Assembly: GCF_010119935.1 (NCBI RefSeq)
Contig: NZ_CP048209.1
Span: 4,777,001 to 4,841,000, forward strand
Length of the DNA stretch: 64,000 nt
Direction of reading: 5' to 3'
Source: Paenibacillus lycopersici
GTDB taxonomy: Bacteria > Bacillota > Bacilli > Paenibacillales > Paenibacillaceae
Shown here: positions 51,334-58,797 of the stretch, one piece after another
Position numbering within the stretch: position 1 is the first letter of the stretch
Layout: the number at the start of each line of letters is the position of its first letter
Notes under the pieces: model-generated
What the model saw: only the letters and a program-made list of their open reading frames with translations
Told to the model about the DNA's origin: nothing
Database searches by the model: none
Made by a program: the position numbers and the translations under genes

Positions 51334-51795
51334 ATGGCGAATTTGCAGCCCTTATTTCAGGAACCGATCATACGCCAGATCGCGTTAAGTCCCGGTTACG
51401 AAGATCATGCAAGCGACGTTTGGCTTGTTCAGACAAGCCGGGAAGAGGTCGTCGTGAGAGCTTCGCGAATGGCCGGCGTACCGGATCAAGATTTCTGGTA
51501 CGGCTGCAATCGTATGTTCGGCGTCGATCCGGCCAGAGTCCACGAATTGGAGCGGATCAATAATGCGCTGCATCGATGGAGTACGATTGCCGTGCCCAGA
51601 GTCATCCGGAAAGGCGTGATCGACGAGCGGGAATTCGTCGTGGTCGAGAAGCTCGAAGGCGAGGTTTGTTCAACTTTCAAGAATCAGCCGGACGGCGCTG
51701 CCCGTCAAGGCGATAACCGGCGAACAGCGCATGCATCGAACGTAGAAGGAGGGCCGTCCGCCGGCCCTCCTACGCTGTCTTGCCGCTGTTCATGA
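51334..51795 (+). pseudogene. Truncated aminoglycoside/choline-kinase-type phosphotransferase fragment
   Basis: An open frame of 153 codons. Residues 1-112 look like the N-terminal lobe of an APH-type phosphotransferase (HASDVWLVQTSREEVVVRAS, then FVVVEKLEGEV, the hinge before the catalytic lobe). The catalytic lobe with its HGDLHxxN and DW motifs is absent. The remaining 40 residues (CSTFKNQPDGAARQGDN...) show no similarity to the family and run into a terminator. It is probably a decayed gene cut at about 51670. An AGGAGG lies 22 bases upstream, too far to be optimal. Confidence 0.65.
51741..51773. terminator. Bidirectional hairpin
   Basis: GGAGGGCCG pairs with CGGCCCTCC around TCCGC, extended by GTAG/CTAC outside a two-base bulge. 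It lies between the phosphotransferase fragment (+) and the chemoreceptor gene (-). Confidence 0.65.
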
Positions 51796-52647
51796 CTCTC
51801 CCTCGTCCATCCCGTGCGTCAGCATATGATCGACGAATGCCTTCAGATGGCCGCTCGTCGTCTTCAATTGTTCGATGCTGCTCATGAACGCCATGACCAG
51901 CTTGGCCTGATCCGTCGATGCGGCGGCGATTTGGCCGATGTCGGACTCCATCTGCGCGATTGACGCTTTGACGGACGCGAGGGATTCCTCGATCTGACCC
52001 GCGGCCTGCTTGCTGTTGTCGGCCAGCTTGCGCACTTCCTTGGCGACGACGCCGAAGCCGGCTCCCGCTTCTCCGACGCGCGCGGCTTCGATCGCCGCGT
52101 TAAGGCCGAGCAGGTTCGTCTGCTCCGAGATCTCCCGTATCAACTGCGTAATCGACGCAACGCCCGAAGAATTCTCGACCGCTTGCTGCGAATTATGAAG
52201 AATCTCGCCTACGGAAGCCGTCAATTGCTCGGAATGGGCGGCGACTTGCCGAATGCCTCCGAGCAGGTTGTCGATCGTCGCTTCGGTTTCCGTCATTAGC
52301 GACTCGAGCGAGCGCTGATTCTCCATCGAATAGCGAATGCTTAGAATCGCGGCGACTTCGTCATTCTCGTCCTTGACCGGTATGCAGACGACGTCGACCG
52401 GCACGCCGAACCGTTCGGCCGGCATGCGCGCGGTGCTTCGTTCCTTCCCGTCCTTCAACGGCTTGAAATCCCGGTCCTCCTCGGGTAACGCATCCCCCGC
52501 CTGCAGTCCAAGCTTGACAGCCTTGCCGTCGGACCAGAACAGCACCTTCTCTCTGTCATAGACGGCGAGCGACACATCCTCCCTGAATAACTCCTTCACG
52601 AAAGGCATACTGGCAACGAGCGCTTCTATCCGATTCATCCTGTTCAC
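51790..52647 (-). CDS. Soluble methyl-accepting chemotaxis-type receptor (YfmS-like)
   Basis: A 285-residue protein without transmembrane segments. Residues 1-110 form a small PAS/GAF-like sensory domain (VSLAVYDREKVLFWSDGKAVKLGL, VPVKDENDEVAAILSIRYSME). Residues 120-280 are a coiled-coil MCP signalling domain with the hairpin tip EISEQTNLLGLNAAIEAARVGEAGAGF that binds CheA and CheW. Size and order match the cytoplasmic receptor YfmS of Bacillus subtilis. The start is GTG 52647, with GGAG four bases upstream; an ATG three codons later is equally possible. Confidence 0.9.
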   Translation of the reverse strand: MNRMNRIEALVASMPFVKELFREDVSLAVYDREKVLFWSDGKAVKLGLQAGDALPEEDRDFKPLKDGKERSTARMPAERFGVPVDVVCIPVKDENDEVAAILSIRYSMENQRSLESLMTETEATIDNLLGGIRQVAAHSEQLTASVGEILHNSQQAVENSSGVASITQLIREISEQTNLLGLNAAIEAARVGEAGAGFGVVAKEVRKLADNSKQAAGQIEESLASVKASIAQMESDIGQIAAASTDQAKLVMAFMSSIEQLKTTSGHLKAFVDHMLTHGMDEGES

Positions 52648-52944
52648 GGTTCTCCTTCTCCAGCTGGAATGAGTCCTACTCCTATACTATCGGTTATGGG
52701 CCGAACGATTTGTATAAGCATTCCCCGTCAAGCCCTATATCCAGGAAGATTTCCCGGGACTAAGGGATAAGGTCCGCCCGGTTTCGAATAGATTTGTCTC
52801 CATCATTAAGCCATTTGTCCCCCATGCGGCTTCCGCGGCTATACAAATATATCCTCCGTCAATCAAAATGTATCCCTACCCATAATTTGTTAATTCCCTT
52901 ATTCTAACATCGATACATAAATCCAATTGGGAGGTCCCGCTATC
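52648..52944. other. Divergent regulatory region of chemoreceptor and sixth importer
   Basis: About 300 bases without a gene. The half towards the importer is AT-rich (ATACAAATATATCC, CATAATTTGTTAATTCCC). I see TTTGTC twice (near 52792 and 52814) but no convincing -35/-10 pair. Confidence 0.4.
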
Positions 52945-54264
52945 ATGAAGAAACGTCTTCTCGTCTCATCGGTCAGCATGGCGCTTGCGGCTACGACTGT
53001 CTTGTCTACGGCTGGTGCGGCAACAAAATCCGACACGATCGTAATCAGGCACACGCAGCTGGGCGAATCGAAACAACAACGTCTTAATATCCTCAAGGAT
53101 GTATTGCAGCGGGTTTCAAAAGAAGTGCCGGGCGTCAAATACAAGCTGGACGGCGTGGATTCCGACGTCAACCGCAAGGAGAAATTGCGCTCCGAAATGG
53201 TCGTCAACAAAGCGCCGGCGATCTTCGACCTGTTCGGCGGATCCGACACGCAGCTGTACGCCGAAGCCAATCGGCTGCTCGATCTGACGCCGATCCTGAA
53301 GGAGCTCGGCTTGCAGAACAAGTTCATTTCGCTGGGCGAATTTACGGTTAACGGTCATGTATACGGCTTGCCGATCGGCGGCTACCAAGAAGGCTATTTC
53401 TACAATAAAGAATACTTCAAATCCAAAGGCCTGAAGGTGCCGACAACCTTGGCCGACCTTGAGAAATTGGCGGATACGATTAAAAAAGACGGCAAAACGC
53501 CGTTCGCCCAAGCGTCCAAAGCCGCATGGGTGCCGCTCATGACCGCCAATACCTTGTGGGCTCGTTACGCAGGCCCGGATATTACGAACGGGTTCGTAAC
53601 CGGCAAGACGAAATGGAACAGCGCGCCAATGGTAGCGGCCTTCACGAAATACCAGGATTGGGTGAAGAAAGGCTACTTCAAACAAGGCGAGCTCGGTCTG
53701 GACTACGCCGAACAGCGCAACCAGCTCATTCGCGGCGAAGCCATCATGATGTATGACGGATCATGGGCGTCCAGCGTGTTTACGGATCCGAAGCAAGCCG
53801 GCAGCTTAGTGAACAAAGTCGGTTACTTCCCAATGCCGTCGGTGGCCGGCGGCAAAGGCAACCAAACGTACGTGAACGGCGGCTACTCCAACGGGTACGG
53901 CTTCTCGTCCAAAGTGAAGAACGACAAGCAGCAATTGGCCTTCGTCAAATCGTTCATCAAGAACATGTACAATGACGAAATGCAAATTCGCGGACTCGAA
54001 GCAGACGGCGTTCTGCCTTCCATGAAAGTCAGCAGCAGCAAATTGGCGAAAGCCAACGTATCCGGCCTGGTGAAGGAAATCATCGAAGTCGGCAACAAGG
54101 CAAGCGGCGCATTCCCGGCCTTCGATTCGATCGTTCAAGCCGACGTCAACACGGCGCTGAGCGAGGGCATTCAGAAGTTAATCGCCGGCAAAACAACGCC
54201 TAAGGCCATGCTGGACAGTGTGCAGAAGGTACAGAATACCGTAAACAGCGACGACGATTTCTAA
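52945..54264 (+). CDS. Extracellular carbohydrate-binding protein without lipobox
   Basis: A 439-residue family-1 binding protein of the sixth importer. The Sec signal peptide (MKKRLLVSSVSMALAATTVL) ends near STAGA-AT, and there is no cysteine in that region, so it would be secreted free or held by its partners, unlike the five other binding proteins here. The mature domain shows APAIFDLFGGSDTQLYAEANRLLDLTPILKELG, GLPIGGYQEGYFYNKEYFK, GEAIMMYDGSWASSVF and SNGYGFSSKVKNDKQQLAFVKSF. GGGAGG lies ten bases before the ATG in MKKRLL. A strong terminator follows. Confidence 0.93.
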   Translation: MKKRLLVSSVSMALAATTVLSTAGAATKSDTIVIRHTQLGESKQQRLNILKDVLQRVSKEVPGVKYKLDGVDSDVNRKEKLRSEMVVNKAPAIFDLFGGSDTQLYAEANRLLDLTPILKELGLQNKFISLGEFTVNGHVYGLPIGGYQEGYFYNKEYFKSKGLKVPTTLADLEKLADTIKKDGKTPFAQASKAAWVPLMTANTLWARYAGPDITNGFVTGKTKWNSAPMVAAFTKYQDWVKKGYFKQGELGLDYAEQRNQLIRGEAIMMYDGSWASSVFTDPKQAGSLVNKVGYFPMPSVAGGKGNQTYVNGGYSNGYGFSSKVKNDKQQLAFVKSFIKNMYNDEMQIRGLEADGVLPSMKVSSSKLAKANVSGLVKEIIEVGNKASGAFPAFDSIVQADVNTALSEGIQKLIAGKTTPKAMLDSVQKVQNTVNSDDDF

Positions 54265-54280
54265 AGGCCGATAAGGATGG

Positions 54281-54318
54281 AAAGTACCACCCTCCTCAGA
54301 GTGGGTGGTACTTTTTTA
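54281..54318 (+). terminator. Strong terminator between binding-protein and permease genes
   Basis: AAGTACCACCC pairs perfectly with GGGTGGTACTT around a nine-base loop and is followed by TTTTTTATA. It lies within the operon, 17 bases after the binding-protein stop. Partial read-through would give the usual excess of binding protein over permeases. Confidence 0.9.
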
Positions 54319-54364
54319 TAGCATCGATACACGCAGCAGATGTCAGATTATCGCGGAGGAAACG

Positions 54365-55246
54365 ATGAATAAAACATTAAGAAATCCATGGACGTATGTC
54401 CTGTTTATGCTGCCTCTCTTTGTGCTCTATGCCATGTTTTTCATCTATCCGATGATTTCCGCCTTCGCCACGGGCTTCATGAAATGGAACGGTCTGACCG
54501 AACCGCGGTTTAACGGTTTGACCAACTTCAAGCATGCGTTTCATGACGATAAATTCTGGAACGCCGTACTGAATAACGGGAAATTCATTCTGTTCTCGGT
54601 CTTCGTGCAAGTGCCGATTATTATTTTCTTCTCCCTCTTGATCAGTAACGTGAAGAAGCTCCAGGGTTTATATAAAACGGCCGTGTTCATCCCCTCCGTC
54701 ATGTCGACCGCGGTAATCGGCATCTTATGGAGCTTCATCTACGAACCGGATATCGGCTTATTCAATCTCGTTCTGGCCAAAATCGGCTTGCACCCCGTCA
54801 TGTGGTTATCCGACACCCACTGGGCCATGTTTTCGATCTTGATCACCAATGCCTGGCAGTGGACGGGATTCTACATCGTGATGGTGCTTGCCGCCATATT
54901 GTCGATTCCCCGGGAAATCGACGAAGCCGCGATCGTCGACGGGGCCAGCGCCTTTACGCGCGCTACCCGGATCACGGTTCCGCTCATTATGCCGATCATT
55001 TCCGTCGTCATCATGCTGTCCATCGCGGGCGCGATGAAAGCGGCCGATATTATCATCGTCATGACGGACGGCGGACCGGGCGGGGTAACGGATGTCATGG
55101 CAACCTATTTAATCAAATACGGGATCACGAACGCGAAATACGGATACGGCAATTCCATCGGCGTGTTGATCTTCGTATTCTCGCTCATTCTTACCGCCTT
55201 GTATCAAGTATTGATCGCCAGAAGAGTCGAAAGGGTCGAATACTAA
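54365..55246 (+). CDS. Carbohydrate ABC transporter permease (CUT1, MalF type)
   Basis: A 293-residue permease. The first helix is WTYVLFMLPLFVLYAMFFIYP, followed by GLTEPRFNGLTNFKHAF and the EAA loop DEAAIVDGASAFTRATRITVPLIM. GGAGG stands five bases before the ATG in MNKTLRNPW. Its TAA shares one base with the ATG of the next gene (TAATG). Confidence 0.93.
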   Translation: MNKTLRNPWTYVLFMLPLFVLYAMFFIYPMISAFATGFMKWNGLTEPRFNGLTNFKHAFHDDKFWNAVLNNGKFILFSVFVQVPIIIFFSLLISNVKKLQGLYKTAVFIPSVMSTAVIGILWSFIYEPDIGLFNLVLAKIGLHPVMWLSDTHWAMFSILITNAWQWTGFYIVMVLAAILSIPREIDEAAIVDGASAFTRATRITVPLIMPIISVVIMLSIAGAMKAADIIIVMTDGGPGGVTDVMATYLIKYGITNAKYGYGNSIGVLIFVFSLILTALYQVLIARRVERVEY

Positions 55247-56100
55247 TGACGATAACGCTACGATCCGTGAAGAGAAGCCTTCCCCATGTTATTTTGCTAG
55301 GTTATCTTATCGTGACCCTGTATCCCTTCCTGTTCGTCCTCTTCTCGTCCATCAAGTCGGATAATCAGGCCATTGCAAGCAATCCGTTCGGCTTCCCTTC
55401 TTCGTTTCATTTCGAGAATTATTACGATGCTTGGGTGAATGCGAAAATCAGCGTTTATTTTTTCAATAGCTTGTATATCTCGACGCTATGCGCGATCGCG
55501 ACGATTATCTTATCATCTATGGGAGCCTTTGCGATTACGCGGATGCGGTATTTGAAAATAAGCAAAGGGTTATACCAGTTCATACTCATCGGCATGCTCA
55601 TTCCGGGTAATGCCTTACTGCTGCCGATCTATAAAATGCTGAATGATCTGGTGTTCTTCGGCCACGCCGTCTTGGGCACCCATATGGCGCTTATCCTCCC
55701 TTATACCGCCGGAGCCATTCCGTTTACGGTCATCATTCTGTCGGCGTTCATGCGATCGATTCCGAGTGAAATCGAAGAAGCTTCGGTAATGGACGGATTG
55801 AGCGCGAAGGGCGTGTTCACCAAAATGATATTGCCCATCACGATACCGGCGCTGGTGACCGTTTTCATCATTAACTTCATCAGCAATTGGAACGAGTTCC
55901 TGATGGCGAACTTCTTCATCTCCACCGATGAATTGCGGACGCTCCCCGTCGGGATGGTCGGTTTCCGCGATATCTATAACACGAATTACGCTCAGATGTC
56001 GGCGGGGATCGTGTACAGCATCCTGCCGGTCATGATTATATACGCCGTCCTGCAGAAGCAAATCATCGAAGGCTTAACCGCCGGCGGCGTGAAGGGCTGA
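55246..56100 (+). CDS. Carbohydrate ABC transporter permease (CUT1, MalG type)
   Basis: A 284-residue permease, translationally coupled to the MalF-type gene. The EAA loop reads EEASVMDGLSAKGVFTKMILPI and the tail is IEGLTAGGVKG. With the binding protein it completes a sixth importer, on the plus strand and without an ATPase or a linked regulator. Confidence 0.93.
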   Translation: MTITLRSVKRSLPHVILLGYLIVTLYPFLFVLFSSIKSDNQAIASNPFGFPSSFHFENYYDAWVNAKISVYFFNSLYISTLCAIATIILSSMGAFAITRMRYLKISKGLYQFILIGMLIPGNALLLPIYKMLNDLVFFGHAVLGTHMALILPYTAGAIPFTVIILSAFMRSIPSEIEEASVMDGLSAKGVFTKMILPITIPALVTVFIINFISNWNEFLMANFFISTDELRTLPVGMVGFRDIYNTNYAQMSAGIVYSILPVMIIYAVLQKQIIEGLTAGGVKG

Positions 56101-56104
56101 CGCC

Positions 56105-56160
56105 GAGAAGACCCGCTCGCGCACGGAACGCGCTTGCGGGTCTTCTTATGGGCTTTTTGA
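56105..56160 (+). terminator. Terminator of the sixth importer operon
   Basis: GAAGACCCGC pairs with GCGGGTCTTC over a 19-base loop that can itself fold (GCGCNCGGAACGCGC). A CTTTTTGAT tract follows some ten bases on. Confidence 0.8.
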
Positions 56161-56173
56161 TAGGGTTATAACG

Positions 56174-57037
56174 TCAGTAGCTGCCGCTGCCCGTGAAGGT
56201 ACCGGCGTCGAAATTCATGACATTGATCGGCTCGATGTCCTCGTCCATGTCCGAGCTGTAATATTCAACGGTGTGCGCGTCATCCGCATAGATCGCGAAT
56301 GGGCCGGTATAGATCGTCCAGGCGCCGCCGTTGATCCGATACAGCGTTTGCTGAACGGTGCTGTTGACCGCCGCGGACTTGAGCGTGACGGTAAAGCCTT
56401 TGATATACGTAGTCCCGCTGGCCGTTGCGGCGTAGATCGGGTCAAAATGATACTTCGTCGCCACGGAGGACGTGCCGGGATCTTTCCCGATCGGTACCGT
56501 AATGGTACTGCCCGGCGAGCCGTCCGGATTCACGGTCATGTACTTATACAGCATGGATTCGGCCTGCAGCGCGAAGGTTTCCGTCGACGGCGCGTCCCCG
56601 GAGGAATCGTTCTGATACCCCGTAATCAACAAATCGCTGAAATGAATGACCATATACGTCCGGGGCTGCGAAGCGGATCGGGTTTGGAAATACAAATAGC
56701 CGTCCTTGATAGGCTTGCCCGTCGCCAGCGCCTTAAGCAGCGCGAGCGAGGAGGCGTCGGTTCGCTTCGTCAAGCTTACGTCGGTGAAGGCCGGCTTCCC
56801 GGCTCCATGCCCCGATCCCGCCGCGGCTTGGACGGAGGCGCCGAGCGAATAGGACGACACTTCAATGGCGTCTTTGAACGCCCCTCCGGTAAAGCCGCCC
56901 TTCAATCCGTCGAGCGTCAACAGCATGGGAGGCAAGGCGTCCGAAGGCGCGGCCTGCACGGATGCCGCCCGGGGGAAGAACAGCAGGGCGGCAGCCACGA
57001 GAAGGGTCAGTAGGGTTAACGGGATGCGTCTTGCCAA
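56174..57037 (-). CDS. Secreted Hcp-family protein with C-terminal chitobiase/OmpL47-like domain
   Basis: A 287-residue exported protein. A Sec signal (LTLLTLLVAAALLFFP... AASVQA-AP) is followed by an Hcp1-type beta-barrel (about 36-195): MLLTLDGLKGGFTGGAFKDAIEVSSYSLGASV, FTDVSLTKRTDASSLALLKALATGKPIKDGYLYF, then FALQAESMLYKYMTVNPDGS. Residues 205-280 resemble a chitobiase/OmpL47 beta-domain (QTLYRINGGAWTIYTGPFAI...HTVEYYSSDMDE). Hcp normally forms type VI secretion tubes in Gram-negatives; here it carries a signal peptide and no other T6SS gene is in the window. TTG start, AAAGGAG eight bases upstream. Confidence 0.85.
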   Translation of the reverse strand: MARRIPLTLLTLLVAAALLFFPRAASVQAAPSDALPPMLLTLDGLKGGFTGGAFKDAIEVSSYSLGASVQAAAGSGHGAGKPAFTDVSLTKRTDASSLALLKALATGKPIKDGYLYFQTRSASQPRTYMVIHFSDLLITGYQNDSSGDAPSTETFALQAESMLYKYMTVNPDGSPGSTITVPIGKDPGTSSVATKYHFDPIYAATASGTTYIKGFTVTLKSAAVNSTVQQTLYRINGGAWTIYTGPFAIYADDAHTVEYYSSDMDEDIEPINVMNFDAGTFTGSGSY

Positions 57038-57191
57038 TCGGATCTACTCCTTTGTACCAAGCAAATACGATGCACGTGAACGTCAATGGGCCGGCGGGCA
57101 GCCGACAAATCCAGCAATCCTCTCACTGGACGCGCTGCCGCGGCTCGTCGGCTCCTATCGCCGACATCCTGTCGTTCGATTAGTTAACACG

Positions 57192-57767
57192 TTAGTTAAA
57201 CACGTTCTTCTCGATGTCAACGTTCAAGGTAGAAGTGCTCTCGACCCGGCCGTCCGGACCGAAAACATTATACGTGAACATGGCTTGCGCATAATTCAAG
57301 GAGATGGATTCCGTCAGCTTCTCCTCGCCGCTCCCCGACGTTTGCTGGGAAGTGACCAGAATATTCTTCATTGCGATGGACAGATAAGGCTTGTCGCTTC
57401 TGCCATCGAAGAAATAGAGCGTCCCGTCCTTGATGGCTTTGCCCATAGCCAAATTCTTAAGCAGCGGCAGGGACGCGGCATCCAAGTACTTCATCAGGCT
57501 CACATCGGAGAACGACGCTTTTCCTGCTTTGCCCCCGCCGCCGCCGCCCACAGCGGAAACCTGAAGGGATGCCCCGAATGACACGCTCAAAATGTCGATG
57601 CCATCCTTGATAGCGGCGTCTCTGGATTCGCCCTTGATGCCGTCCAGCACCAAAATCACGCCCTTGCTATGCGCCGCCGCTCCGAAAGCGGTTGCGGGAG
57701 ACAAGGCGGTTATTGCGATGATGGCGAGCAGCAGGGCGAAGAGTTGCAGCTTCTTGCGTTTGAACAA
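57192..57767 (-). CDS. Secreted Hcp-family protein
   Basis: A 191-residue exported Hcp-like protein. The signal peptide LQLFALLLAIIAITALSPATAFG-AAA precedes the classical Hcp order: LVLDGIKGESRDAAIKDGIDILSVSFG, a glycine loop, ASFSDVSLMKYLDAASLPLLKNLAMGKAIKDGTLYF, LSIAMKNILVTSQQTSGSGEEKLTESISLNYAQAMFTYNV. It lacks the extra C-terminal domain of its neighbour. The start is TTG at 57767, with AAGGAG nine bases upstream; a longer open frame has no binding site. It lies 154 bases upstream of the second Hcp gene in the same direction. Confidence 0.85.
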   Translation of the reverse strand: MFKRKKLQLFALLLAIIAITALSPATAFGAAAHSKGVILVLDGIKGESRDAAIKDGIDILSVSFGASLQVSAVGGGGGGKAGKASFSDVSLMKYLDAASLPLLKNLAMGKAIKDGTLYFFDGRSDKPYLSIAMKNILVTSQQTSGSGEEKLTESISLNYAQAMFTYNVFGPDGRVESTSTLNVDIEKNVFN

Positions 57768-57938
57768 GACGATCAGCTCCTTGGGTTCGACAGATATAAT
57801 GATACATTTTGTATCAAGTCTATCATAGAGGGGCCGATTTGCCAACGGCTTATCCGATTTCTCTCTTTATCTGTGTCCCATTTAAAGTAAACGAAGAAGG
57901 CCGCCATGTAGACGGCCTTTACTCCAGGTCTTCAGCCT

Positions 57939-58124
57939 TCATGATTTAAGATCCGCAGCATTTTCCGAGCGCTCATTGTCGATTAATTCGTATTCACTTT
58001 CAGGGAACCAGAAAGCGCGCCCCGCAGTCTCATGGAATATCATATATTCCCTGGAGCCATCCTCTCGTTCGCGAACCGCGCGCACGGTACGATAAATCCC
58101 CGAAGCACGATGTCTAGCAATCAT
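57939..58124 (-). CDS. Small hypothetical protein (61 residues)
   Basis: I do not recognise this protein. It is charged and compact (IYRTVRAVREREDGSREYMIFHETAGRAFWFPESEYELID), with a beta-rich look and an aromatic FWFP, and no membrane segment or Cys pair. The residue pattern is protein-like rather than a frame shadow, and no better frame overlaps it. The ribosome binding site is weak (GGGGGATG about 15 bases upstream). Confidence 0.5.
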   Translation of the reverse strand: MIARHRASGIYRTVRAVREREDGSREYMIFHETAGRAFWFPESEYELIDNERSENAADLKS

Positions 58125-58289
58125 GATTCATCTCACATCCCCCGATAAAATCGCTATTTTCTCCTTATCGTATGTTTGACCTCAGCTATCCGTGAGTCTA
58201 AATCGATTGAACAGCAGATACTAGTCCAAGCAAACCCTAGTAGATTGCCATACTCTGCTAGTATCCTATCGAAAAAGGAGGTGTACGAC

Positions 58290-58712
58290 ATGGGTGTTTT
58301 CATTGACGGAAGAACGTCTCAAAATGCTAGCTTTGCTAACTCGATTGCCATCCCGATTCTTGTGGTTGACACGCCTCAATTGTTCGGACAAATCGGTCTG
58401 AATACGGAAGGAGCGGCTGGCGTGCCGCGTGTCATTTTAAATGGTACCGTTTCTTTGCAATTACCTCTTGCGCTCGTAGGAGTAACCATTACAGTCGTTC
58501 GAGGTACGTTGCCGACAGACCCGTTGGTTTATTCCGCTACATCAACCTTTGATCTAGATGTACTCGCTCCACAAGTCATCTCTTTCATGGCTAGCGATTA
58601 CAATCCACCCATTTCCGAGCAGCTGACTTATACTGCTTTTATAAGTTCTAACTTAATCGGTACGATTCGCGTTGGTCCTGAAAACTTTGATGGTATTCTT
58701 ATTTCCGATTAA
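58290..58712 (+). CDS. Hypothetical protein (140 residues), low-GC gene
   Basis: AAGGAGG eight bases before the ATG makes this a convincing gene. The product (MGVFIDGRTSQNASFANSIAI...) is beta-rich, with Val/Ile/Leu/Thr repeats and few charged residues (VILNGTVSLQLPLALVGVTITVVRG), like a structural or surface/spore-coat protein. It has no signal peptide and I cannot place it in a family. Its base composition (many AT-ending codons) differs clearly from the GC-rich neighbours, which suggests transfer. A strong terminator follows. Confidence 0.8.
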   Translation: MGVFIDGRTSQNASFANSIAIPILVVDTPQLFGQIGLNTEGAAGVPRVILNGTVSLQLPLALVGVTITVVRGTLPTDPLVYSATSTFDLDVLAPQVISFMASDYNPPISEQLTYTAFISSNLIGTIRVGPENFDGILISD

Positions 58713-58720
58713 TGCAACGA

Positions 58721-58750
58721 TAAACTCCCGCCACGAATGGCGGGAGTTTA
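58721..58750 (+). terminator. Perfect hairpin terminator
   Basis: TAAACTCCCGCCA and TGGCGGGAGTTTA pair perfectly around CGAA, eight bases after the stop of the 140-residue gene. The A/T ends let it work in both directions, so it can also serve the glycosidase gene ending at 58798. Confidence 0.85.
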
Positions 58751-58797
58751 CGTTACATAGTTGGCATTTTTAAGAATTGCCCGATTGGCCCATTCCG

